Assembly (NCBI GenBank): GCA_019057735.1
Contig: JAHLWV010000050.1
Coordinates: 1 to 11,735 of the forward strand
Source of the DNA: Promethearchaeota archaeon
GTDB lineage: Archaea > Asgardarchaeota > Lokiarchaeia > Sigynarchaeales > SOKP01
Reading direction: 5' to 3'
Length of the DNA stretch: 11,735 bases
The notes beneath the pieces were generated by a model. The model was given only the letters and a program-made list of their open reading frames with translations. It ran no database searches and was not told where the DNA came from. Below, piece by piece: positions 6,902 through 11,735 of this stretch. The position numbers and the translations under genes are program-made. Position 1 is the stretch's first letter; each line of letters begins with the position of its first letter.

Positions 6902-7004
6902 AAAATTAGTTTACAAAAAATAAAAATTTTTATAATAAGCACTATATTAACTTTAGATTTTTAACCGTAAAATTACTCAGAAATAAAACAAATGAAAAAA
7001 TCGT

Positions 7005-7009
7005 AGGTG
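7005..7009 (+). promoter_or_regulatory. Shine-Dalgarno site with an ATT, not ATG, at start distance
   Basis: AGGTG is followed six bases later by ATT (7016), in frame with copy B; the frame is open from 7013. The GTG inside this site (7007) is in frame but is followed at once by TAA, so it cannot be the start. The first ATG (7079) lies more than 60 bases downstream with no good site near it. The layout is the same as before copy A. Confidence 0.5.
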
Positions 7010-7078
7010 TAAAAAATTCCTAACGAAAAAAAGAACGATAGTAATTCAAATGGTAAGGAAAATGACACAAGTCCAAAA

Positions 7079-7969
7079 ATGACTGACGAAGAAATAAAAA
7101 ATCTGGATTTGAACAGCGAACAAGCGAAAAAGTTGATGAGGGTGTATGAAGAGACAACGGATAAATATGCTAATTGGCGTGGAAATATAACGGAAGGTTT
7201 TATGAAATGGCTTAAGGGAGAAAAAATATATGACAGAGAAAAGGAACGTATTTCCTTGTATGTAGCTGATAAAACCAAAGAAGAGTGGAGCGAGTTTATA
7301 AAAACGCATAAAGATAAATATAACACCATTTCCAAGCTTATAAGAGAGAGTGTTAATTATTTTATTAAGCAAGAATCCAATCTAATCAGTAAAGATTTGC
7401 ATAAAATAGACAATCAAACTCTCACAAACATATCTCATGCTCTAAAAGAACCGTTAACATCAATCAAAGGATTTTCTCAACTATTAATTGAAAATTATCG
7501 TGATGAGATGGAAGAAAATGTTTTTAACACCATCCAAAATATATTTAATCAATCCTTACTGTTAGAGAACAAAATTATAAGCATTCTGGATAATATAAAA
7601 ACTGAAACTTCTCAATACGACATTTTACTAATTGAAGATGATTTAGCTACTATTCGTTTATTAACAAGCTATTTTGAAAGCAAAGGTGTTTCTTGTAAGG
7701 GTGTAGTTAGTGGAACAAAAGGATTGGAAGAGTTAGCTAATAACCCACCTAAGTTGGTATTGCTTGATATTATTTTACCCGATTTTAGTGGTTATGACAT
7801 CTGTAAGCGAATTAAAGCAAGTAAAGAGTTTCAAAACATTTCGGTTTATTTGTTAACTGCCATACCAGGATCAGAAGTAGAAAAGAATCTCGAAGATAGT
7901 AATGCTGACGGTTACATTCTAAAACCTTTTGATTTCTCTGATTTTGAAGTAATATTTCAATATTTATAA
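7079..7969 (+). CDS. RHH-DHp-receiver regulator, copy B
   Basis: A 296-residue paralogue of copy A (317 if started at ATT 7016), similar along the whole length and nearly identical in several blocks. The RHH-like domain is about 57-97 ('RISLYVAD', then 'TISKLIRESVNYFI'). The DHp pair is about 106-173 with H120 in the same 'NISHALKEPLTSIKG' box. The receiver is about 179-296 with E186/D187, D230, T260 and K282. As in copy A, no ATPase domain is present and the H-box has Ala after the His and Glu at the usual T/N site. Nucleotide similarity is also high around the receiver start (for example ATTGAAGATGATTT and ACAAGCTATTTTGAAAG), which suggests a fairly recent duplication or gene conversion. 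The 314-base spacer carries repeats and its own TATA-like element, so copy B is probably separately transcribed. Stop codons TAA and TAA follow in close order. Confidence 0.85.
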   Translation: MTDEEIKNLDLNSEQAKKLMRVYEETTDKYANWRGNITEGFMKWLKGEKIYDREKERISLYVADKTKEEWSEFIKTHKDKYNTISKLIRESVNYFIKQESNLISKDLHKIDNQTLTNISHALKEPLTSIKGFSQLLIENYRDEMEENVFNTIQNIFNQSLLLENKIISILDNIKTETSQYDILLIEDDLATIRLLTSYFESKGVSCKGVVSGTKGLEELANNPPKLVLLDIILPDFSGYDICKRIKASKEFQNISVYLLTAIPGSEVEKNLEDSNADGYILKPFDFSDFEVIFQYL

Positions 7970-7989
7970 TAAGATAGTAGCACTTTTTA

Positions 7990-8001
7990 TTAAAAAATAA
8001 G
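7990..8001 (-). terminator. T-rich tract ending the tRNA-Lys transcript
   Basis: Read on the minus strand the tRNA 3' end is followed by CTTATTTTTTAAT. T-runs directly after a gene are the usual archaeal termination signal. The same AT-rich spacer (32 bases) ends copy B from the other side. Confidence 0.5.
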
Positions 8002-8075
8002 CGGGCTATGAGGGAATCGAACCCCCGACCTGCCGGTTAAGAGCCGGATGCGCTACCTGCCTGCGCTAATAGCCC
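8002..8075 (-). tRNA. tRNA-Lys(CUU)
   Basis: A complete, uninterrupted 74-base cloverleaf including the discriminator G. Acceptor GGGCTAT pairs with ATAGCCC, D stem GCGC with GCGC, anticodon-stem core CCGG with CCGG, and the loop CTCTTAA holds anticodon CUU. The T arm is GGGGG-TTCGATT-CCCTC. The outermost anticodon-stem pair (27-43) is a T-C mismatch, a small oddity. CCA is not encoded. It lies 25 bases downstream of the tRNA-Ser(UGA) gene on the same strand, probably in one transcript. Confidence 0.95.
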
Positions 8076-8100
8076 AGTTTATTAAAACATCCATTGAAAA

Positions 8101-8201
8101 CGCACCTGGAGGGATTTGAACCCCCGAGCGCTTACGCGCACTGGCTTACTTGATCGTATAATGTACTCAAGGCCAGCGTCTTACCACTAGGCTACAGGTG
8201 C
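8101..8201 (-). tRNA. tRNA-Ser(UGA) with a 19-base intron at 37/38
   Basis: Acceptor GCACCTG pairs with CAGGTGC, with discriminator G. The D region TAGCCTAGTGGTAAGAC is typical of archaeal tRNA-Ser. Anticodon stem CTGGC pairs with GCCAG, and a type II variable arm (GCGC-GTAA-GCGC) and T arm GGGGG-TTCAAAT-CCCTC follow. The anticodon loop region is 26 bases instead of 7. Removing 19 bases leaves CTTGAGA with anticodon UGA. The precursor can form CTTG:CAAG flanked by three-base bulges AGT and TAA, as expected for bulge-helix-bulge splicing at the canonical site; the inner helix of the intron is weak. Long variable arm and discriminator G support Ser. Confidence 0.9.
8147..8165 (-). other. Intron of tRNA-Ser(UGA), canonical 37/38 site
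   Basis: Inferred 19-base intron. The boundaries follow the rule of cleavage after the second base of each three-base bulge. A shift of one base is possible from sequence alone. Confidence 0.7.
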
Positions 8202-8449
8202 TCCAATTATTTTGATTCTACGCAGAATGATAATGGAAAAATATTCCTGAGAATCATCTGCTTGATACATTCAACCTATATCTGAAAATTTTTTATTCTA
8301 AACATTGTGATATAGATATTAAAATAGTTTATTTTTAATAAAATAAAATTCTTTTTATTTTAATCTCGTAATTCCTAACCTTTAAGAGAACAGTAAAGAA
8401 AAAATATAAATTTTATGCTACATTGACCCATAACTGAGATGATGTAAAA

Positions 8450-8932
8450 ATGAGTGGCGCAAAAAATTTTAGGTATTTGATACCAGATCGATTATTTAAA
8501 GAAATTACCAAGAAAGCCGCAGAGGTTCATCCAAATATAGAACACTATTGGATTTTTGCTGATCGTAAAGAAAACTTTGGAATTGTGAATAAATTTATCG
8601 TTAATCCAGATTTAAAAAAATCAAAAACCCATGTAAAACCAAGAAGTTGGATGAGGTATAAAAAGTCAAAAATTTATAACATGCGTAAATTTAAACAGGA
8701 ACTAAACGTAGATATAGTCTGGCAAGCACACACACATCCATCAGGAAACGATAAACTGCACCAAATTGATAAGAGGATACTTAAATATCTTTCAAACGGG
8801 GTTATGATTATCATTATACCTCACATACCAGAAAAAGGGTTAGAAGGACATATGGTAGGTTGGTATTACGATAAGCGGTATACAAAAAAACCGATGATTG
8901 AGAAAATGATTTTTGAGATCATCCAAGAATAA
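8450..8932 (+). CDS. JAMM/MPN-domain protein (JAB family)
   Basis: A 160-residue single-domain protein with a JAMM-like zinc site: H94-x-H96-P-S-G followed by D107, the same H-to-D spacing (11) as in Rpn11 and AMSH. E31 is a candidate for the upstream catalytic Glu. Members of this superfamily cleave isopeptide bonds of ubiquitin-like proteins or act in sulfur-carrier and DNA-repair pathways, in the cytoplasm. The conserved Ser three residues before the Asp is His here (H104), which may change activity. A basic stretch (about 56-83, rich in K/R) sits between the Glu and the HxH. The start is well supported: GAGATGAT lies six bases before the ATG. It stands alone, flanked by tRNA genes, with no ubiquitin-like or E1 gene in the window. 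The substrate cannot be told from sequence. Confidence 0.82.
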   Translation: MSGAKNFRYLIPDRLFKEITKKAAEVHPNIEHYWIFADRKENFGIVNKFIVNPDLKKSKTHVKPRSWMRYKKSKIYNMRKFKQELNVDIVWQAHTHPSGNDKLHQIDKRILKYLSNGVMIIIIPHIPEKGLEGHMVGWYYDKRYTKKPMIEKMIFEIIQE

Positions 8933-9252
8933 ATTCTTTTCTCGTCAGCGACTTTCCTTTTTCTTTTTTTCCTTCTAGTAGTAGGTTTGAGAAAAGCTAA
9001 TATTGATACATATTCTGAACAACATAAGTTTTTTGGCATTTTACTGATGAGGAGTTATTAAAATGCATCAAATTTAGAATTAATCTATAATCAAGGGAGA
9101 ATTAGTCCTTTAATAGGGAATTTTCTCAGCTTTTTTTTTATTCATATTGAATTAATTTTCTTTCGCATAATCCACCCTATACAATGAAAAAGTATTAAAA
9201 TTTTAAATTTTTATATACAAAATATACCACTTGAAGATTATATCAACATTAA
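8933..9252. other. Gene-free spacer between the JAMM gene and tRNA-Ser(GCU)
   Basis: No convincing gene is seen in these 320 bases. A pyrimidine-rich tract (8953-8974, CTTTCC then long T-runs) shortly after the JAMM stop is a likely terminator. The right end carries the tRNA promoter listed next. A CT/T-rich stretch near 9127-9140 and short AT-rich repeats are otherwise unremarkable. Confidence 0.4.
9210..9217 (+). promoter_or_regulatory. TATA box for the tRNA-Ser-tRNA-Val unit
   Basis: TTTATATA matches the archaeal TATA consensus exactly. A start about 26 bases downstream (near 9240) would give a leader of roughly 13 bases before the tRNA at 9253. The A/T-rich run just upstream (AAAATTTTAAATTT) could include the BRE. 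Confidence 0.65.
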
Positions 9253-9354
9253 GCAAATGTCGCTTAGCTTGGTAGAACGCTTAAGCGTGCTAAAAGCGCT
9301 GGATTGCTAATCCAGTGTCCAACGGACTCGAGGGTTCGAATCCCTCCATTTGCG
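9253..9354 (+). tRNA. tRNA-Ser(GCU) with a 19-base D-arm intron
   Basis: Acceptor GCAAATG pairs with CATTTGC, with discriminator G. Anticodon stem CTGGA pairs with TCCAG around loop TTGCTAA (anticodon GCU). A type II variable arm (GTCC-AAC-GGAC) and T arm GAGGG-TTCGAAT-CCCTC follow. Between acceptor and anticodon stem there are 39 bases instead of about 20. Removing 19 bases leaves CGCTTAGCTTGGTAG joined to AGCG, a normal D arm in which GCTT pairs with the re-formed GAGC. The splice lies between positions 22 and 23, not the canonical 37/38. Followed 23 bases later by tRNA-Val on the same strand, probably one transcript. CCA is not encoded. Confidence 0.92.
9276..9294 (+). other. Non-canonical intron at 22/23 of tRNA-Ser(GCU)
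   Basis: A four-pair helix (UGGU 9270-9273 with GCUA 9289-9292, two G-U pairs) is flanked by three-base bulges AGA (9274-9276) and AAA (9293-9295). The intron closes on itself as ACGC-TTAA-GCGT (9277-9288). Cleavage after the second base of each bulge gives these boundaries. The outer helix is not contiguous, so this is a relaxed bulge-helix-bulge. Confidence 0.75.
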
Positions 9355-9377
9355 CTTTAATAGACTTCAAATAGTAA

Positions 9378-9480
9378 GGGCCCATGGTCTAGTGGTTATG
9401 ACGTCTCGCTTACACCGAGAAGGTCGGGAGTTCGATTTTGAAGCGAAATTATCGCTTAAACGAAAACCTCCCTGGGCCCA
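9378..9480 (+). tRNA. tRNA-Val(UAC) with a 30-base T-loop intron
   Basis: Acceptor GGGCCCA pairs with TGGGCCC, with discriminator A. D arm is TGGTCTAGTGGTTATGAC; anticodon stem TCTCG pairs with CGAGA around CTTACAC (anticodon UAC). The T stem GGGAG (9426-9430) pairs with CTCCC (9468-9472), but the loop between them is 37 bases. Removing 30 leaves TTCGATC, the standard seven-base T loop, so the intron lies between positions 59 and 60. CCA is not encoded. Because the intron interrupts the T loop, standard B-box-like pattern searches could miss or mis-end this gene. Confidence 0.93.
9437..9466 (+). other. Non-canonical intron at 59/60 of tRNA-Val(UAC)
   Basis: A textbook bulge-helix-bulge: the outer helix is the T stem, the central helix is TTCG (9431-9434) with CGAA (9461-9464), and the bulges are ATT (9435-9437) and AAC (9465-9467). 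The intron forms its own stem TTGAAGCG (9438-9445) with CGCTTAAA (9453-9460), one mismatch. Cleavage after the second bulge base on each side gives these ends. Confidence 0.88.
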
Positions 9481-9486
9481 TTTTTT
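9481..9486 (+). terminator. Six-T run ending the tRNA-Ser-tRNA-Val transcript
   Basis: TTTTTT follows directly on the tRNA-Val discriminator base. It overlaps the stop codon (TTA on this strand, 9485-9487) of the converging DUF2110 gene, so the two units end within a few bases of each other. Confidence 0.6.
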
Positions 9487-10279
9487 ATAACTTCGGTTTG
9501 TACAATTTCCTAATTCTCTCAGGTCGAATTGCATTTAATTTGCAGTTTTTTAGATATTTTCCTATATCTGCAATAATTCCTGGAGCAGTAGTAGATTCTC
9601 TTAATATTACGATGTTTTCTAAAAATCCGAAGCGTTCTATAGACACAATATCTCGATAATGTCCAGTTTTCACAAGTGCTTTTTTAAATTGACCTTTAGT
9701 TTCACCACTGACAAATACCGCCTCGAGATTCTCTGAAATCAGTTTTTCGTAAATATCTAACGTTTTTTGATCCAAAATGCCTTGGATTTGATTTTTTTCT
9801 TTATCTATCGTAACAACTTTCACATACACAGGGAATTTATTAATAAAATCATAGGTTTTGATAATTTCTGTTAATGAAACAGTTTTTCCATTACACAGTT
9901 GGGTTCTCAGGTCATGAAGGTTTAATAATACATCTACCTTAGGGTTTACAATGGCACAATCTGCAAAAATTCCAAAACCTACTTTTCCTACATCCAATAA
10001 GACACCTTTAAAGACGTCGTTTGTCCTAACATCTTCAAATTCATGTATAGCCCCAATCTTTTTCTTTAGTAGATTTAAAATGAATACTTCTTCGGCCCCT
10101 GAAATGAGAATCTCAAACCGGTTATCAAACTTTCTTAATTTTTTAATACGTATTTTAGTGCCCGGAAAGCTCTGGCTTACTTCTTTTAAGTATTTAAGGT
10201 ACCTTATCGTTATATCTTTGATATTGCCTTTTTTGGGGATATTATATATTTGATCGTAAAGAACCAGTGTTTTTACCAT
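9485..10279 (-). CDS. DUF2110 family archaeal protein
   Basis: A 264-residue soluble protein that I match to the archaeal DUF2110 family, which has no assigned function. The recognisable part is the C-terminal block 'GHYRDIVSIERFGFLENIVILRESTTAPGIIADIGKYLK', ending in a basic tail; the middle has 'GVLLDVGKVGFGIFADCAIVNPK' and 'LHDLRTQLCNGKTVSL'. Alternating strands and the basic tail would suit nucleic-acid binding, but that is inference. A TTG at 10291 is in frame and would add four residues; I choose ATG 10279, which starts 'MVKTLVLYDQIYN'. The ribosome-binding site is weak (GAG 11 bases upstream), and a TATA-like TTATTATATCT lies about 35 bases upstream. It is divergent from the profilin-like gene and converges on tRNA-Val with only four bases between. 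Confidence 0.7.
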   Translation of the reverse strand: MVKTLVLYDQIYNIPKKGNIKDITIRYLKYLKEVSQSFPGTKIRIKKLRKFDNRFEILISGAEEVFILNLLKKKIGAIHEFEDVRTNDVFKGVLLDVGKVGFGIFADCAIVNPKVDVLLNLHDLRTQLCNGKTVSLTEIIKTYDFINKFPVYVKVVTIDKEKNQIQGILDQKTLDIYEKLISENLEAVFVSGETKGQFKKALVKTGHYRDIVSIERFGFLENIVILRESTTAPGIIADIGKYLKNCKLNAIRPERIRKLYKPKL

Positions 10280-10411
10280 AAAAATTCTCAAAAATTAGTG
10301 ATATGAATAGATATAATAAAGAATTGCTTAAATCTAAAATTTCCCTTTTTCTCACATCGTATTAAGATTTTCTTTCGTTCTAAACAAATTTATATTCTTG
10401 TGGTTTTATAA

Positions 10412-10430
10412 TTCATTATATATAATATTA
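10412..10430 (+). promoter_or_regulatory. TATA-rich element before the profilin-like gene
   Basis: TTCATTATATATAATATTA lies about 20-37 bases before the ATG at 10449. If it is the TATA box, transcription would begin close to the start codon, giving a very short leader. An alternative box, TTTATATTC near 10389-10397, would leave a leader of about 30 bases that includes the GGTGGAG ribosome-binding site. Confidence 0.4.
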
Positions 10431-10448
10431 GAGAATTATGGTGGAGAA

Positions 10449-10820
10449 ATGGAACTACAACGGTTTAATTATTTAGTCGAAGAATTAAGGGAATATGACG
10501 GAATTGAAGAGATTTTCGTGTTGAGTCCTGAAGGTGAAATTCTTTTTAAATCTGAAGAATTCCAGTTATCAAATGAAGAAGCGAAAGTTATTTTAAAAGC
10601 GTGGAAAGAACGTGAACAAGCTTTAATGTTCCAGAGTTATAGATATGCCATTTTAAAAAACGATGAGATACAACTAGCGGCAAAAAATATTGTTGGAGGA
10701 AAAGGCAATATAGTTGGATCGATTACGAAAGAAGGAGACTACATCATAGCCCATACGCAAGATAAGGGACTAATTTTGCTTGAATGGTCAATTTTTATCA
10801 ATAAGGTTGCTTGGAGTTAG
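10449..10820 (+). CDS. Profilin-like protein (Asgard profilin candidate)
   Basis: A 123-residue acidic, single-domain protein. Its order of elements follows profilin: an N-terminal helix (3-16); strands 'IEEIFVLSPEGEILFKS' (19-35), matching the profilin 'aaIvgldGsvWAss' hairpin; 'FQLSNEEAKVILKAWKE' (38-54), matching the 'F.LspeE...i...f' helix; strands 'YRYAILKND' and 'IQLAAKNIVGGKGNIVGSITKEGDYIIAHT' (64-103), matching the conserved 'kYmvir...i.gKkGkGGvvivKt.qaiiigh' sheet; and a C-terminal helix (107-121). Profilins control actin assembly and are known from Asgard archaea. The main alternative is a roadblock/longin-type fold, which shares the opening helix-strand pattern. An upstream in-frame TTG (10398) lies in promoter sequence and is rejected; ATG 10449 follows GGTGGAG. 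No actin gene is adjacent. Confidence 0.68.
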   Translation: MELQRFNYLVEELREYDGIEEIFVLSPEGEILFKSEEFQLSNEEAKVILKAWKEREQALMFQSYRYAILKNDEIQLAAKNIVGGKGNIVGSITKEGDYIIAHTQDKGLILLEWSIFINKVAWS

Positions 10821-10980
10821 CCCAGAAGAACTTTTTTTTATATTTAAACCCAATCAAATTTAAAAAATATTAATTGTTGATCAATATAGTTTAAATTTTA
10901 ATTAAATTTTATAAAAAAAAAACATTCTATAAAATCTAATATAAATATTTTATAAAGTTTCAGAGATTGAAAATTAGATT

Positions 10981-11001
10981 ACTTAATATTTTAAATTAAG
11001 T
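10981..11001. repeat. Perfect 7-bp inverted repeat upstream of the cytochrome gene
   Basis: ACTTAAT (10981-10987) and ATTAAGT (10995-11001) around a seven-base A/T centre. It is about 77 bases before the start at 11078, within the upstream region where an operator could sit. The 257-base spacer (10821-11077) otherwise holds only AT-rich sequence, with TATA-like GTATATC just after this repeat. Confidence 0.35.
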
Positions 11002-11077
11002 GTATATCTACATACAAAAAACACTCTCTGGAATGTTCAAATTGATACTAAAAATAGAATTTTAAGGATATGAAAAG

Positions 11078-11735
11078 ATGGAAACTAAAGCAAATAAGAT
11101 TTACATGCTGGTATTATACGCAATTTTTCCTATAATTGCTTCAATAATCTATATAATTGAAGAACCAATACCTTATCTAGGATCCGATGAATTAGTTCAT
11201 AGAATTGGTAGTATATTTGGAATTTTCGCTTTTATTTGGATGTGTTTTAACATTATCATCATGACAAAGATAAAAATAATTGAAACAAATTATAGCTTAG
11301 ATTGGTTAAATAAATTTCACATGTGGACGGCGGTTATTGCAATAACACTTGGCTCTCTCCATTATCCGTTAATTCGTAGAATAGGGCCCATTGATCCAAC
11401 TCAATTACGTACTGGAAATTTTGGATGGGCTTCTTTTGTTCTTCTGATGGTCCTGGCAAAAATCTTCATGTCAAATAATCTGGTGAAGTACAAAGCAATC
11501 GGAAAACTGAGATTGTCTGCATATATTATGAAATTTAAATATGGAGCCAATAAAATCCTTCATAATATTATGATGGTAGGATTGGTTCTCATTTTTTACC
11601 ACTCGATAATATCGTTCACTTCAGCAAGTTCGTTGTACATGCTAGGCGTATACTACTTCTTTTTTGGCATTACATTTATCGGATGGTTTTATCACAAGGT
11701 GATTCGAAGGTTTCGAGCAACAAGTGACCCCTATG
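11078..11735 (+). CDS. NOX/ferric-reductase-like b-type cytochrome, cut by right edge
   Basis: The first 219 residues of a membrane protein of the ferric reductase-like transmembrane domain (PF01794) type. About six hydrophobic segments are visible. Two bis-histidine pairs, H81/H95 and H162/H175, are spaced 14 and 13 residues, exactly as the heme ligands of NADPH oxidases (H-x13-H and H-x12-H). They lie in two separate membrane helices, so two stacked b hemes are expected. Known relatives move electrons from FAD/NAD(P)H across the membrane to ferric iron or oxygen; the flavin and nucleotide domains, if present, would be downstream of the window. Membrane segment 1 (9-27) may serve as signal anchor. 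The ATG is preceded by AAGGAT eight bases upstream. The acceptor cannot be determined here; a stand-alone cytochrome of the YedZ/MsrQ type is the main alternative. Confidence 0.8.
   Translation, partial: METKANKIYMLVLYAIFPIIASIIYIIEEPIPYLGSDELVHRIGSIFGIFAFIWMCFNIIIMTKIKIIETNYSLDWLNKFHMWTAVIAITLGSLHYPLIRRIGPIDPTQLRTGNFGWASFVLLMVLAKIFMSNNLVKYKAIGKLRLSAYIMKFKYGANKILHNIMMVGLVLIFYHSIISFTSASSLYMLGVYYFFFGITFIGWFYHKVIRRFRATSDPY

Noticed and set aside
7046..7372. Two minus-strand open frames of 108 and 120 codons over the start of copy B
   Set aside because: Hydrophobic Phe/Ser-rich products typical of antisense translation of Lys/Glu-rich coding sequence; they overlap the conserved RHH region.
5808..7969. 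Calling the two regulators hybrid histidine kinases
   Set aside because: No HATPase_c motifs (N, G1, F, G2 boxes) exist between the DHp helices and the receiver; only about seven residues separate them.
8340..8362. AT-only inverted repeat AAAATAAAA...TTTTATTTT upstream of the JAMM gene
   Set aside because: Pure A/T arms of this size are expected by chance in this composition, so no function is claimed.
9260..9298. tRNA-Ser(GCU) as a pseudogene with a damaged D arm
   Set aside because: The surplus bases have exact intron geometry and excision restores a standard D arm; all other stems are perfect.
9438..9659. A 73-codon plus-strand open frame starting inside the tRNA-Val intron
   Set aside because: It begins within the tRNA gene and then runs antisense to DUF2110; no domain is seen.
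9951..10253. A 100-codon plus-strand open frame inside DUF2110
   Set aside because: Antisense shadow of the DUF2110 gene with no recognisable product.
10449..10820. Roadblock/LC7 domain instead of profilin
   Set aside because: The opening helix-strand pattern fits both, but the middle 'LSNEEAKVIL' helix and the GGKGNIVGSITKEGDYIIAHT block fit profilin better. Kept as the main alternative, not excluded.
1..11735. CRISPR arrays, insertion sequences or attachment sites
   Set aside because: No regularly spaced repeats, transposase-like product, terminal inverted repeats or duplicated tRNA 3' ends were found.

Overview
The window is strongly AT-rich archaeal DNA. The archaeal signs are a TFB-type transcription initiation factor, tRNA genes interrupted by introns of the bulge-helix-bulge type, no encoded CCA tails, TATA-like promoters, and small archaeal families (DUF1922, DUF2110). 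A 123-residue protein near the right end that I read as a profilin, together with a JAMM-domain protein, points to an Asgard archaeon, probably Lokiarchaeia-like. That placement is inference; there is no rRNA here to confirm it.

Layout. Positions 1-1247 (minus) hold most of a TldD-type metalloprotease gene, cut by the left edge. A small zinc-ribbon gene (DUF1922) follows on the same strand. At 1757-4216 (plus) lies a phosphate-type locus: a DUF47/PhoU-like gene, a PiT-family permease, and a second DUF47 gene. A divergent TFB gene (4317-5210, minus) converges on it. About 540 bases without a gene follow, carrying inverted and direct repeats. Next come two tandem paralogous regulators (5808-6764 and 7079-7969). 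Each joins a ribbon-helix-helix-like DNA-binding domain, a histidine-kinase-type DHp helix pair with a conserved His, and a receiver domain, with no ATPase domain. Then come a tRNA-Ser(UGA)-tRNA-Lys(CUU) pair (minus), a JAMM/MPN protein (8450-8932), and a tRNA-Ser(GCU)-tRNA-Val(UAC) pair (plus). The last part holds a DUF2110 gene (minus), the profilin-like gene (plus), and the start of a NOX/ferric-reductase-like membrane cytochrome cut by the right edge.

How the parts may work together. The DUF47-PiT-DUF47 block probably forms one transport and regulation unit for inorganic phosphate or a similar anion. The two RHH-DHp-REC proteins look like transcription factors that carry their own phosphotransfer histidine and aspartate. 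They would need a kinase in trans, and none is encoded in the window. Three of the four tRNAs carry introns at three different sites (37/38, 22/23 and 59/60), so the organism should have a splicing endonuclease of broad specificity.

Most striking points: the paired RHH-DHp-REC regulators; their apparent non-AUG (AUA and AUU) starts, each behind a good Shine-Dalgarno sequence; the D-arm and T-loop tRNA introns; the profilin candidate; and key-residue substitutions in the JAMM, PiT and TFB proteins.
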